DNA of 64,000 bases from Auriscalpium vulgare. Lineage: Eukaryota > Basidiomycota > Agaricomycetes > Russulales > Auriscalpiaceae. Below are positions 49,041 to 61,040 of the stretch, in pieces (position 1 is the first letter of the stretch; each line of letters opens with the position of its first letter). The DNA is taken from positions 2,232,001 to 2,296,000 of the forward strand of contig JAHBBC010000003.1 of NCBI GenBank assembly GCA_019915015.1, read 5' to 3'. Both the position numbers and the translations under genes were made by a program. The notes under the pieces were generated by a model that was given only the letters and a program-made list of their open reading frames with translations, was not told the origin of the DNA and did not search any database.

Positions 49041-51646
49041 GCGTATGGGGGACTTGGGTGCAGCGGTTCTTTTATGTCCAATATGCTTTACACTTGCTTT
49101 CAATCATTCGCTATGTCTATGCTATGTCTTTCATGCTCGCTGTGTAGATCCATGACCTTCTGCTGTCCTGAACTGATTGCTTGCACGCCTTTTCCATCCT
49201 TGCAATCATTACTTGACATATGCTACTTGGATCACCATGAGGTCAGCACTGCGATCTCTGTCGCGACGCTTAGACTTGTGCAGGTAGATCAGGCGTTGGT
49301 CAGCTCTTCGCTGTGTCAGATCCAAATCTCATATGTACTTCTGTGGGGAAGAGAAAACAATTTTCATGGATCAGAACTAGACAAAGGTCAGTGATTCGCT
49401 TGGGCCTGCATGCGCATTGTTTTAGCGTTTACACCATCCAAGGTCCAACCGGTCCGACTGCCTGTGATGCGAGCGTAGGCCGTTGAAACGTTGACTACTT
49501 AAATCGTCCGCCTAATGTCACATGTCAGCATGTGAACCGACCGGACCGCCACCAACGGGACGATCCGGCAGAGGTACAGTGCACTCTGCTAGAACAGTGC
49601 TAGGACTTGCTAACGGGTGCTTCGAGGTGTTTCACATGTCAGATACAGCCGGAAGCATTCCCATAAAAATGGCATACTTACTCATTGTGCGTCTCCTCCC
49701 GTGGTTGGACTCACTTGCGAGGCTAGGCTACTAGTGGATAGGCTTTGCGCCGAGTACGCCACTGAATTGAATCTCGCAACAGCCGCAGCCATCCGGCAAC
49801 ACCGGATACTTGTGTTCCGAGCCTGTGGAGAGGGAAAAAAAATCATGGGACTTGGTGATGCATTCGAGCTTACTATTACACTAACGCTGGCAGGTCGAAC
49901 GGCGACAACATTTCTAGAAACCGTGGCTCGCGTACTGGTGCATCAAATTCCCATCGTCGATGTGGACCCTACTTTTTGCGGCACCCAGTACTTAACCGGT
50001 ATTGAGTTAGTCGGACATGAACGCGTCAGACTTGACGCGTCAAATTTTTCACGTCACGTGCAGTATTAGATATGTGCCGTGCACGGTGCAGTGCTAAATA
50101 TGTGCCTCAGGAGTCAAAACCCCCTGTAGGCGGTGTAACTGTAAGTAGTAGTAAGAACTGTGGGTAGCCTCGAGCCTTGCATGTAAATCCTGCATCGCCT
50201 TATGAGCAAGCATTACATCCGGTACATGTCAGTGTCGCATGGTACTCGTGGTAAGTCTGGCCCATATGTGCAAAAGTCATTCGCGAGTGCATTCGCGTCC
50301 TTGAGGAGAGATGGCGGCAATCGGCCCTGACCACGCTCAACAAGTTGTACATGGTCTGACATGCCCAGATGCCGGGCCCCGCAGTAGCCCGTGGCCTGTC
50401 GAAGAATTGACAGTAAATATGCTCGTCATAGCCTCCGTTCGGCCCCCGGATCGCATTGTCGTTCACTGGCAGGTCATCGTTCCCCGATTGCATTTGATGA
50501 CCATCTCAAGTAATTAGTCTGCAGCATCTCGCATCACCCTTGTCCTTGTGTACATGCGGTGGCCCGTGGGTGCTCAGGACCAACTTATGGTTGGCCAAGG
50601 AAATTCCTCCACATTCCTGGGACCCTACGGAAGCAGACGAGCAGTGTCTGCCGATCAAATCTGAACAAGCTCAGTAGAATGGTGCGTCCGTACCTGAACT
50701 CATTGCCCAAAAGTAGTCGCTGTGATTACACATTAAGTCCGTCCAAGAACGCGAGCCTCGGTCGAAATCCTGCTTGTGCCCAGCGCCGTCGCAAACGGGG
50801 CCCGGCTGAGATCTGAGATGATGATTGGTGTTGACAGCCTTCTCGCGTAGCTTCTGGAAGAGGGCCTCCCTTTAGCGACTGTTTCAGGAAACTTGGCCCT
50901 AGGCCTTGAGTCGACGCGTGTGCACAGTATATATGATTTGAGTCTTGAGAAGGCGCCGCGATCGGAAGCACCTGTATGGAAATTGGGTACTGAAACCCCT
51001 TCCTTACTTACCTGGTGCATGCGAGAGCAGCGGGAGGGGACGTCCTCAACACCGATTTTCTTTGTTGAGCCTGGGTGTAAGTCAGGCGGGGGGACGTGCG
51101 CTCATCGGCAGTGAATGAGAGACCGGTATGACCGCATTCTGGTTACAAGATGATCAAACACTGTGCGGTTACAGGCAGCTAGCAGTTCGGTTGCTCTGAC
51201 AGGGTGTGTTTTCAAGTTCATCAGGGAGAGATACGGGGCCCGTAGTACGTGGCCGTGACTTGCACTGCCTGCCTACGTCAGGCTCTGAGTATTGTTCACG
51301 TTCAGGGCCGCACCCGTCGAGATTGATAGACCGTCACTTGTGGAGGCATGTCTGCTTGAGGAGCACCTCCTACACCACAGGCAACGACGCTCAGCCAATG
51401 AATGAACATTTGAACAGCTCATCGCCTCACGATGCCCGAAGATTCGAAGCCGCGGGCAAGAAAAGAGCAGACGTTGGTGAAGTGAGGAAGGTATTGGTCA
51501 GAAGGAGTACTTGCAGTTGTTGTCTTGTGGATGGCCCCAGTGTGCAGCCTGCCTTAACTCAACGGGTGGGAACTTTGCGAGGCGCGACTTTGCCATGCGG
51601 CCAAGTTGAAAACCTCCAGCTAACCTGATACCCTTCTTCCTGCTCT
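49041..51646. other. Gene-poor stretch, no supported gene
   Basis: 2.6 kb between the SDR and DUF262 genes. Open frames are short, without motifs. It contains a palindromic pair of ACGCGTCA/TGACGCGT (50021-50040) and, just after, two imperfect copies of a GTGCAGT...ATATGTGCC motif. No terminal repeats or transposase fragments were recognised. Confidence 0.45.
50021..50040. repeat. Perfect 8-bp inverted repeat with two ACGCGT boxes
   Basis: ACGCGTCA then GACT then TGACGCGT. ACGCGT is the core of the MBF/MluI cell-cycle box; a pair facing each other could be a regulatory site, but no gene lies close by. Confidence 0.3.
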
Positions 51647-53190
51647 ATGCCTAGATATCGCGATTTATCGGACAGTGATTGCGTCGACGATTACATAGCA
51701 GATGCCAATGACTTCGCCATCCGCAACCCGCTCGAAATCCCGAAGGCGGTCGTCTACACAGCAGAGGAGCTACACCGTGCGTGTCTCAGCAGGACATTGT
51801 TGCTCGTGCACTAACTGTTGCCCCTCAGTCATGATGCATGAAGCCGAGATAGATCTGGAGCCAGCATATCAACGCGGTGAGTTTACCATGATTTAGAAGT
51901 CTGCTCGACCATCTCGGCATGCCAACATGCATTCAAGATGTCGTGTGGACAACATCCAAGCAAGAGGCCCTCATAAACTCCCTTTTCCACAAATACTATA
52001 TCCCACCGGTTGTCTTTGCCGTTACCGTCGACGATGGCGAAGAAGTCCGGCTATGCGTCGACGGCAAGCAACGCCTAACGAGCATTCAAAAGTTCATAGA
52101 CGGCATTGTACGTCATATTCATTTCCCTGTCTCGTGCCAAATCCTTATATTGTGTCACTGTTGCCTTAGATTGCATGTCCGTGTTCACTTCTCTTACCAT
52201 GACGTCCTCCGCATAACTTACCCCCACCGTAGACAAGGACCCCCGCACGAAAAGAAAATGGTATTACACAGTATCTCCCGGGAACAAGGAAGCTGGCCGC
52301 CTGGAGATTCCTTCGTCAGCCAAGAAAATGTTCTCGCAACTTCCAATCACATGTGGTGAGCCGTTTCGCATGGATCTCGAGTGTTCGATAAACAATGGTG
52401 CTCCCAGTGGAATACAGCACTCTGGATGAAGTTGCACAGCGCGACGTATTTCAGCGCGTGCAGCTGGGCATGTCTTTGACAACGGCAGGTACGGCATTCT
52501 GTGACCTCAGTTCGTGAGGCGTCGCCTCACGATCTCCATGCAAGAAAGACTTCAGGCCGTCTCGTCTCCTAGGGCTGTCTGGCTCACGGATCTCGACAAG
52601 CAATACATGTCGGTTGACAACGGGCTCGCAGACTGTATCGATCTCGACACCGCTCGCGGGCGAAATTTCCAAAATCTTGCTCAGATCGCATACTGCTGCG
52701 ATGGGCTGCCAGAGGAGCTCGTCCCGACCACTGGGAAGGTGGAGACCTGGCTGCGCGACATGAGCAGCCCGACACCAAAGGCCAGGAAGCGAATGGTCGA
52801 TGTGCTCACAGATTTTTGGCGTATCGCTACGAACACCAACTTGAACCATAGCATTAAGAGTTTCAAGTCGAAGTTCTCTCCCGTGGAATTTGTCTACGTC
52901 GGTGCGTAACAATGCTCAGGGGCAGGGTTGACTGTGCTCAACCCGCAATATTGTGTATAGGCGTCTTGATCTTTGTCACGGCAGACGACTTTACCATCGA
53001 CGAACAGGCCGACGCTATCTTCACCTTGAGGAAAGAACTGCGTCGAAAACATCAGGACCTCCGACTCAACTCCCGCGTTGGCCAGGACTGCTGGAGTATC
53101 ATTGATCAACTTAGCCACACAGCAGACTCTGAGTGGCGGCCACAATCCACGAGGTCTACTCGCGGTAGGAGGCTTCGCCGCAGACGGTGA
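51647..53190 (+). CDS. DUF262 (GmrSD/ParB-like) fungal protein
   Basis: A multi-exon gene encoding about 430 residues. The N-terminus MPRYRDLSDSDCVDDYIADA is followed by the DUF262 core: LEIPKAVVYTAEEL, EIDLEPAYQRDVVWTTSKQE, ALINSLFHKYYIPPVVFAV, then the family signature RLCVDGKQRLTSIQKFIDGI and VHKDPRTKRKWYYTV. It goes on with LEIPSSAKKMFSQLPITC, VEYSTLDEVAQRDVFQRVQL, GMSLTTAERLQAVSSPRAVW. DGKQR is the ParB-like signature seen in the GmrS half of GmrSD restriction proteins; fungi carry a stand-alone version of unknown job. The second half (about 52560-53160) is helical without recognised motif. No nuclease HNH domain (GmrD) follows, so restriction activity is not expected. Confidence 0.8.
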
Positions 53191-53375
53191 GACGTTGCAC
53201 CCGCGGGTTTGTGCTATGCACATATCTTGATCATTTTCTTGTCTTCATTCCTCATTTACTGCGCATCGCTCGCCACGTTCCAAAAGCTCGCCACATGTAT
53301 GAAAAGTTGATCTATCATCGTGGACAGTATTTTCTCACTCATACCATATAATGAAGGTGTTTTTCGTCTAGCGAA

Positions 53376-53586
53376 CGCGTCGGTGAGAATGCTTGAGCCC
53401 GCGCGGTCAATGTAAGTTGGGCATTCGAAAGTCTTCCATGAATCTATGCCAGGAACTCAACACGCTAGCCGACAGTCAGTGGGGCGCGTCGGTGAGAATG
53501 CTTGAGCCCGCGCGGTCAATGTAAGTTGGGCATTCGAAAGTCTTCCATGAATCTATGCCAGGAACTCAACACGCTAGCCGACAGTC
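53376..53586. repeat. 102-bp direct duplication, two perfect copies
   Basis: 53376-53477 and 53485-53586 are identical over 102 bases, with a 7-bp spacer (AGTGGGG). The unit starts CGCGTCGGTGAGAATG and ends CGACAGTC. It contains a GTAAGT donor-like string. No coding frame links to a gene on either side, so it is an intergenic tandem duplication between the DUF262 gene and the TBC gene. Confidence 0.95.
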
Positions 53587-53761
53587 TGCTGCGCGAGCTG
53601 CTTCTTCAACATCACCACTGGTGGTGCTGATGCTCGTCTACTTTCCAAATTCAGTGCAGCTGTATTCCTCTGATGTGTAAGAAATTAATGATATCATGAC
53701 GAAACAATTATGAACGCGTTTCGTAAGACAAGATGTGTAAGGCCAAGACTAACCCACTGCG

Positions 53762-56700
53762 CTATATTAACTCGATGGCTTGCTGTAGCTCTGCGACGTG
53801 GTGGTGCCGTTTCTTGGTTAGATCCGGATGCAAGACAGACGAACGGAGGTCCAACTCCAACTGCGACGGTGATCAGCAACAACGGCCGGCTGAATCATCA
53901 CGATTACACACCTGCAATAGCTTTTCAGGCTCCCACATCCGGGTGGGTAAGCTCTCCAAAGCGACGTAGACTGCTGGGATGGATTCACAAAGAAGAAGCT
54001 CCTGCTCGTTATCGCGAAGGATGCCGAGGGCAATCCTGAACAACACGTCTAGTCCTTCAACGAGGAAAACGTCCCAGACCCTGAACAGCGTCTGCAAGTC
54101 GCACAACGCGTCAGCAAGGGTGATGGTCCGAGCAGACTCGGTGCGTACCTCAACGGGCAGGCAATCCGTAAACAGGGATAAGAACCACGAGAAGCAGATC
54201 GCGGGTAGGTCGATGCCGAGCTCGATGAGGTGGAAGAATAATTTCGGCTGGAATTCTTTCACTAGGTCGAGGAGTACTAGCGGACACGCTCGAGAGGGTA
54301 GGAGCGTAGACGAGAAAAAGCCCTCTGGAAGGATGCGCTCGATGATGGCTGAAAGGACCCAGAATGCCTCCTCTTCGTCTGCATGGACTAGGAGGAGTGT
54401 TGATGCCACCAAGTTCATGCCCTGGCAATAGCCCACGGAAGGATTGCGCCTAGAGAAGAGGATGAGCAATGAAACAGTCTCGTTGAGATAACCGACATAC
54501 CGACTATATGCTGTTAAGACACGCCGCAGCTTCTGTACGCCTACACCATCGCCTCCGAAAAACATGTTCAAGGGCATAGTCCTTCCAACATCTTTGTCAA
54601 TCTCCCTAAGAACGCTATCGTCTACATCTTGCTGAGCTAGGAGGTCGATGAAGAGTCCCGGTTCGCGAATGTCCAGGCCACCACTGCATTCTAGCCAAAC
54701 CTTAGAGCGGAATACGAGAGGAATCCCATTGCGAACGAGTCGGTCCAACTCCCGACGCTCGTCTCGATTATTGAGACCAAGCTGCGCGAACCCGATGAGT
54801 CCTTCGCTATGAGAAAGCTCATCGTCCGCAATGGGTGTGTCCAGTCCACGGAAGGCGGTCACGCCAGCGGCAGCGGTCATCGAAGTGATCAACGAGGAGG
54901 ATTTCGCGATGGTTGCACTTGCCTGAGCCTTCCGCCGTTGCCTAACGAACACATCCCAGTCCTTCCTCTGCACAGCCTGGCGATCATCGTGGATGTCCTT
55001 GAGCTGCTCTAATAGCCGTGTGACGACATTCGCACAGACATGCCGAGGGGTGTCCCCATCCACAATCAGGATCGCCGAGCTTGATTTCTGCTTCATAACA
55101 GGAGGTGCGGTCGACACTGCCACTCCAGAACGGCGTCGGCTGGCGCTCCTGCGAGATGACGAAGGTGATGCGCCACGAGAGTCCTGGGGAGAAGAAGAAT
55201 CGGACATTGGTCTGCTTCGGGAAGATTGATTATCATCGCCTGTGACATTCCTGCGCTCAATAATCTCGCCGTCGCACTCGCAGACGTCCCTGTTGATGTC
55301 GATCGGACTCTCAGGCTCGTCGTCGTCAGACCATCCGTCTTCCTTTCTATCTGCGATCTTGACACCAGTAAGGCAAGCAGGCGCCGCGTTCCGACACTCC
55401 TTAGCGCGCAATAGCAGGAGCAAGTCGTACCGCGAAACGTCGTACATGAAACCGAAACGGTCAGTGAGAGGCTCCTGCTGGCGGTCGTCATGGTAGGTGG
55501 ATAGCTGCAACGCGGCATTTGGGAGGGGAATTGACGGGCGGAAGTCGCGTGAGGTCAGAGGGGTATAAGCACGGGAAAGATATTCTGTGGGTGGCTTCGC
55601 AGTGACTGGGATGATCGACTCTAGGGGTACAGACCGCGCTTTGCGCGTTGCGATGTGAGAAAGATTGGGGCTATTCTGGATGGTCTGAGATGGCAAGTCA
55701 GGAGAGTTGCTTGGTGCTTTGTGATTTGCCTCGGCACGCAGTGTCGGTTTTCTCTGCTGCTGAGGCAAAAATGAACCAAATAGCGGCGACGCCAACGATG
55801 CCCCTGCAGCCGCGAAGGGTCCGCCGCGAGCCATGGACTTCCTCGAAGGTTCTTCTTGACCACTGAGGGTACGGTTGAGGGTCACGGCCAGATCAGCACC
55901 GCTGCCCTTCGCAATGGTTGCCTTCGGCTTCCCAGGCTCGCCAGGATCAGGCCGGTCGTGTTTCTTCTTCGCCTTCGCTGGCGTTCGAATTTCGATACCA
56001 ACGTCCCGAGCGTGTCGTACAAGCTCCAGGGCCAGCGAGCCAATGATGGGACTTGTCTCCAAACCATGATCAACAAGCACGCTGTTCGGATCGGAAGTCA
56101 TGACGCGGGTCGCATTGACGATGGCCTGTAGCGATGACCCTTGGGGTGTCTCTCCCGGCATGGGTGGTGAGAGAGTGGATGGTGCTGGCGAGTTTGTGAC
56201 CGAAGCTTGTAGTTCTGTCGTCAGGCTCGGCGGCGCCGCGGTTGGCAAGGTAAAGGTAGTCTGCATAGGCGAACTCAAAGCGGAGTGAGTTTTCATCAGA
56301 CTTGGCTCGTTGGACGGCGTTGCGATGTCGGAGACAGACAGATGTCGTCTTCGTTTGGATGAGCTAGTCGGATTGAGGATTGAAAACCCAAGAGTGCCAA
56401 AGACGCTCCGCGCTTTGGGCCGACCCCCTTTGGAAGGAGACGCGTCTGATGTAAGAGGGCCGACTTGGTCCTCTGCGCCATTCGTCGACAATGGATCTGG
56501 GTGAGGTTCCGACGGAAGCTCATCCATCGAGGGGAATGAGGGCCTAACAGTTTTCCGACCTTTGCCCCACCAGGTACCCATCCAATCACCGACAGATGAG
56601 CGGTCCGATATCGCGCTTCCTTGAGTCTCCACGCTGAGCACACTTCCACTGCGTCCACCGGCAGAATGCGTGCTGAGGCCGTCAGACAGGACGGCATCCG

Positions 56701-57695
56701 TCGCCGTAGTCAAGGACCCAGAATGCTCGGAGGCTGCAGAAAGCGTATCCTCTGGAGGAGTGATTGTGATCTTGGAGGCTGTCGGAGTAGAGGTGTCTTG
56801 AGAGTGTACTATCGGCGCGATTGAAACTTCGTCATCCATAGCCTCAGAGAGGGTGTCTGACAACGACTGGTTTTCCGTCAAATCAAATTCGCATGTATGT
56901 CAATATGCGCACCATGTGGCTCTGCTTGCGCTCAATCCGATGAACGCCTTCGTCATCGTCCGTGAATAGCGACTGTAGTACTCTTTTCGCTACTTCGCGC
57001 TCTGACGACTGAAGTTCCTTCATGAGCTCCTGAGCCCGCTGCTGCCGCGCCTGTTCCTTCTCCCGCAGAAGGCGAATATTCTCTTCCATTTCCAGTCGGA
57101 CGCGCGTCATGTTGTGCAGCGCGGAGGATAGCACGCGCACGGTGGGGTGATATGGATGGGTAGACACAGTCGCTGGTGTATCCGACGGCGCAAAGGAGGA
57201 GATCACGGATTGGATGGCTTCGTCCGAGTATTCGTGCCATCGCGTGGCCAGAACCTGGGAGGTCGTCTCCGCACTGAGTTCAGTGTTCTCGGCGACGTCG
57301 TGGATGATGGTGTCCGAAGAGAGATGATCCTTCGAAGACCCGACCACGAATGATGGCGCAGGGGCACTGGGACTGGTCCACAGCGTAGAGAGTGTGTTTC
57401 GCGTCGGGGATGCATCGCGACGGTATCCACGACCACGGTCTGTGTATGCATACCCTCGAACGCTGCCATCCCAGCTCGTGCCTTCACGCCGTGCGCTTGC
57501 CTCCGATAGCAGGTCCAGCTGCGCCTTGGCATCGAAATAATTGGGCTTCTGTGAATAGGACCTCTCTGAGGAACTCGGTGCTTCACCTTGCTTCGGCAGA
57601 GTACGCGCGCGTCGACCACGCGACGGAAGCTCCTCGTCCAGCAGCGGGTGGGAGTGCACAGGCGTCGCAGCATGCACTATGGCAGGCGACGCCAT
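53762..57695 (-). CDS. TBC-domain RabGAP with long N-terminal region
   Basis: Exons 56913-57695, 53912-56866 and 53762-53860 splice to 1,278 residues. Start MASPAIVHAATPVHSHP. The N-terminal 800 residues are disordered and Ser/Pro-rich with coiled coil at the end of exon 1 (MEENIRLLREKEQARQQRAQ). The TBC catalytic domain lies in exon 2: FAQLGLNNRDERRELDRLVR, NGIPLVFRSKVWLECSGGLD, then the Arg-finger/Gln region with MNLVASTLLLVHADEEEAFW and VLSAIIERILPEGFFSSTLL, and CFSWFLSLFTDCLPVE, LRVWDVFLVEGLDVLFRIAL. The IxxDxxR Arg-finger block (REIDKDVGRTMPLNMFFGGD) and YCQGM (VGYCQGMNLV) are both present, so it should act as a GAP for a Rab GTPase. Its start is 121 bp from the COA6 start, divergent. 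Confidence 0.9.
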
Positions 57696-57816
57696 AGATG
57701 TGAAAGTGTGAGAGCCAGGGCGAGAGGCGAGGCAGGCGGTGAGGTCAGAGGCAGGATAGCGGCTGTTTCCCACGTGCCGCGACGGCTGCTCAACTCTCTG
57801 ACACTCAACCACGACC

Positions 57817-58153
57817 ATGGGCTGGTTTGGCAGCACGAAGGAACCTCCGGCTGCTGCATCTCGACAGGACCGCGCAAGGTGCTGGGAAGCGAGAGACGCG
57901 TATTTCGCGTGTCTCGACGCGTCAGGAGTAGTTGTCGCTGGCAGCGAAGGGAGCGGGTGCGCAGGCCAAAACAAGGCGTATCAAGAGAATTGCGCAAGAA
58001 GCTGGGTGTGTTTGATGACATTGACCCGTTCGCAATGCTGAACGCGCGCAGATTGATTACTTCAACAAGCGGAGAGTGCTCGCTGAGCAGCAAAAGCCTA
58101 TCCTCGCCCAGGCGGCCATGCAGGCAGAGGAAGCAAAGAGACGGTCATCATAG
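57817..58153 (+). CDS. COA6: Cytochrome c oxidase assembly factor COA6
   Basis: Two exons, 57817-58005 and 58052-58153, give 96 residues. COA6 works in the mitochondrial intermembrane space, delivering copper to the Cox2 site. The CHCH fold is exact: CWEARDAYFAC is a Cx9C motif, and CAGQNKAYQENC is Cx10C, the combination typical for COA6. The N-terminus MGWFGSTKEPPAAASRQD has no presequence, as expected for oxidative folding by the Mia40 relay. The second exon reads IDYFNKRRVLAEQQKPILAQ, the C-terminal helix. It shares a divergent promoter with the TBC gene. Confidence 0.95.
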
Positions 58154-59653
58154 GTCAGTACCCTGGATCTGTACTTCCCTTCCGTTGATTCCATGTCGTC
58201 TCCATACTCACAGGCTAGACGAGATGGACTGTCATCTATGCTCCTCCGACAAACGTCGACCCTCACCTCCACAAGGGCCCTGGCGACGCTGATCGAATAT
58301 TCGCCACCTTGCCCCTTTCGAATCATTTTCTACCACCTCTCATCATGCATGTATACTCGAAGCATCGCCTCGTTCGACAGTTTTCTCAGATTGGCAGCAA
58401 GAAGTCCCTTGCGCGCGTCGGCGCCTCCGATCTCAGGATGTTGCTCTATATTGCTCCGTTTGATTTCGGCCCCCAGCGAGATCTGGACCTCGGACTCATG
58501 TTCGTTTCGACACCTTATCATGCAAGCCACCCTGACGTGTACTTTCATACATAGGGTCATCATGGACGTCGTTTCTCGAGTGGGGTGCTGTCGTCTGGCG
58601 CACGCAAAGTGGATCCGCCGCATTGGTTCATCCTCTGGTCGCCATGAAAAGCGAATGCTTCAGCCTTCCAAGACAGGCTGATCCGTGGCTACTGCTCTAT
58701 CTGTCATTTACCGGCTGAAAACTATGTCTGACCAGATTTCATGATCGTTCATCGCCTTCGAAGCAATACTTCGCCCATCATCTCAAAAGTCTTGCTTTGC
58801 GAAATTACAACCAGACTTAGCAACAATGCTCATAACACTGATTTTCCGAGAGTCAAGGGTTGCGGGAAGGCTCATTTCGTGAGGCCTTCTGGGTAAGCTT
58901 CCCGCAGTGCTGCAGTCAGTCTCCCGTCCAAGAGACCGTTGCGTTCGACTTCTGTGCCTCGATGCAGAGCCCCTTCGCTCACCCACCGTCCAGCATCACC
59001 CAGACCTATCACATCGAAGGTCTCGATCTGTTGACGGGCGTCGTTACCCAGATCCTCTCGCATCATGACAGAGTTCTCGACGTCCTCGCTCCTAACTCCG
59101 TGATCTGCGCATTGGCCAGACGTGCATGATTCCGTCCCGGATTTTAAATCAAGGCAGAGCCAGGGCCATCCTGAACTCGGGAGGGACAGTTCCATATGGC
59201 GTTGCTAAATGGTTATTTTTTTTCCGTGCCGACCTCCGTTGTTCGGCTTCCGTTGGGCAATGCATTTCCCATCGGCCTTTTCCGATGACTGCAGCCCTGG
59301 CTGACACCCTGCAGGAGCCTGCAGGTGACCCTTGTTCCCTTTTTGTGCTCAGCCGCCGGTGACATTTCTCATTATCTTAGCATCTAACCATTCTATGCAG
59401 GCTACTCTGACGCCAAGTTTCTGCCAACGCAAGATCCTGGCGTATCGGTGCCACCAAGCACTGAAGATCTGATAGACAACCGCCAACGGAGGTAGCTGCT
59501 GCATGCCATTTCATCCTGTGTGATGGACCACATCGCTTCAGGGTTGATCGAAAGATCATGGGCGAGACAAAGCGCTAGCCGACGATGCCGTGACCTCCAG
59601 GTCTGTCTATTGTTCCATCCTCGCCACCGCCCTCACGCCTGACGGCGTCTATC
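58154..59653. other. Gene-poor stretch, no supported gene
   Basis: 1.5 kb between COA6 and the small unknown gene. Open frames here overlap on both strands and none shows a motif or intron pattern. Weakly conserved composition could hide a small gene or a non-coding RNA, but nothing can be shown. Confidence 0.4.
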
Positions 59654-59660
59654 TATATAA
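59654..59660 (+). promoter_or_regulatory. TATA box of the small unknown gene
   Basis: TATATAA, about 210 bp upstream of the ATG at 59868, which leaves room for a 5' UTR of roughly 180 bp, followed by a pyrimidine-rich leader. Confidence 0.4.
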
Positions 59661-59867
59661 ACAACAAGGGCCGTCATGACTTCCCACCACACTCCTTGTT
59701 CTTTTGTCCTTGTTCTGCGGCCGCGAGGTACAAGTACCGCGTACGTTCCTCACTCTTTCGTTCACTCCCTCCCTCTCCTGGAGTTCCCTTTGTATCTTTC
59801 GCTTCGTCTTTCTCGCCGCTGGCCTGCTCCAATTTCCTGGACTTCGATTGTATTCCTCACCAATACG

Positions 59868-60566
59868 ATGTCCAACGACTACTCTAAACTTTTCTCGTCG
59901 GGTCTGCGTGCCATGGCCCAGCGCCGGCAGCGCCTGTCCTCCCTGATCATCTCTACCATCTCCCAATCCTCCGCTCAAAGGGACGACGTCACATCCCCAG
60001 TCATTGCTGCTGCACGCGCAGTCCTGCCTTCGAAATTCCACAGAAAGGGCAGCGGGGTACACGGCGTCACGACCAGCGGCAAAGAGTTCGCGCCGGAGGC
60101 CAAGTCGAGCAATGGACCCAAATTCGTTGCCGACGATGTCTTCAACACGCGCATTTGGGACGGGAGTTCGTCATCGTCTTCCGTGTCGGATGAGTGAGTG
60201 CCAAGTCACCTTGCATCTATTCCAGACACTAATTAGCTTCTGCTTTTCAGGGATGACGAGGTCGTCGATCCGTTCGGGGTTGGACGGAAGTCTGTCCTAC
60301 TCGAACAGGTGTCACCTTTGGAGAAGCCGTTCCGACTTGCTCTGTCTCCTTCAGCGGACATGAGCTTCCTCGACTTCGCTATGACTCCGGTCGAGCCATC
60401 ACCGAGTCCGTGGACGAGTGAGCGGCGAGGCTCTGCCCGGATGTCCCTAGCATCTAGGGCACTGCGACCCCGGCCGCATGCTATGCAGGAGGAAGATGAT
60501 GTCCTGGAGGAGGACTTGTCGGAAGCATGGCAGCAGTTCCGGGTGGAGTGGATATCGCTTGACTGA
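59868..60566 (+). CDS. Small unrecognised basidiomycete protein
   Basis: Two exons (59868 to about 60193, then 60250 to 60566) give about 213 residues starting MSNDYSKLFSSGLRAMAQRR. It has a basic N-terminus, a Ser-rich middle (IWDGSSSSSSVSDE) and an acidic C-terminus with SRALRPRPHAMQEEDD and DLSEAWQQFRVEWISLD. The conserved-looking cores are VVDPFGVGRKSVLLEQVSPL and PFRLALSPSADMSFLDF. No known family or targeting signal was recognised. A TATA box and a clear two-exon structure support it as a real gene. Confidence 0.6.
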
Positions 60567-61040
60567 TGGTGACTTGTATAGAAGATCACTAGAGGTGCGT
60601 ATTCGTGGACGCCTGTGCTGCGAAAAACCCTGACGCCTTCCTTCCTAGATGTTTCACGTTGATTATTTATTAGCATCTTTGCATCACTTCTGTTTCACAC
60701 TGCTCGCATTGCCCCTTGCTCCCCGTATAACTATTCCCATGTCCATCTCCCTCATCACGTTGGACCCATCTATCACGCAGCCACCAAACATATCGTCTGG
60801 TGGCAACATATGTACAGTACTCCTAATGCCTCGGACTCTACGTACGCCATGTCTGTACTCTATGTACATATTTATTGGGTTTTTATCGGTCACAGCGGAC
60901 ATTTGTACAAAGCCGGAACGCCGACGTTCGCTTAGGCGCGTCGGAGGTAAAGCGAGGAGCGGCCCCCACCGCAAGACCGCTGGGGAGTGTCCAGTGAAAC
61001 CCCCAACAAAAAGGCTCTGCGTCCACTGTCAGCGACGGCC
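60567..61040. other. Intergenic region
   Basis: 474 bp between the small unknown gene and the AONS-like gene; no gene seen. It holds the promoter of the enzyme gene. Confidence 0.5.

Noticed and set aside
49617..50069. 150-codon plus-strand frame with LTCEARLLVDRLCAEYATEL
   Set aside because: No motif, no intron pattern, and it lies in the gene-poor stretch among similar chance frames.
53376..53586. Repeat pair considered as a CRISPR-like array
   Set aside because: Only two long units with a 7-bp spacer in a eukaryotic genome; it is a tandem duplication.
58193..58681. 162-codon plus-strand frame after COA6
   Set aside because: Ser/Arg/Leu composition typical of GC-rich chance frames, no motif, and overlapping frames on the other strand.
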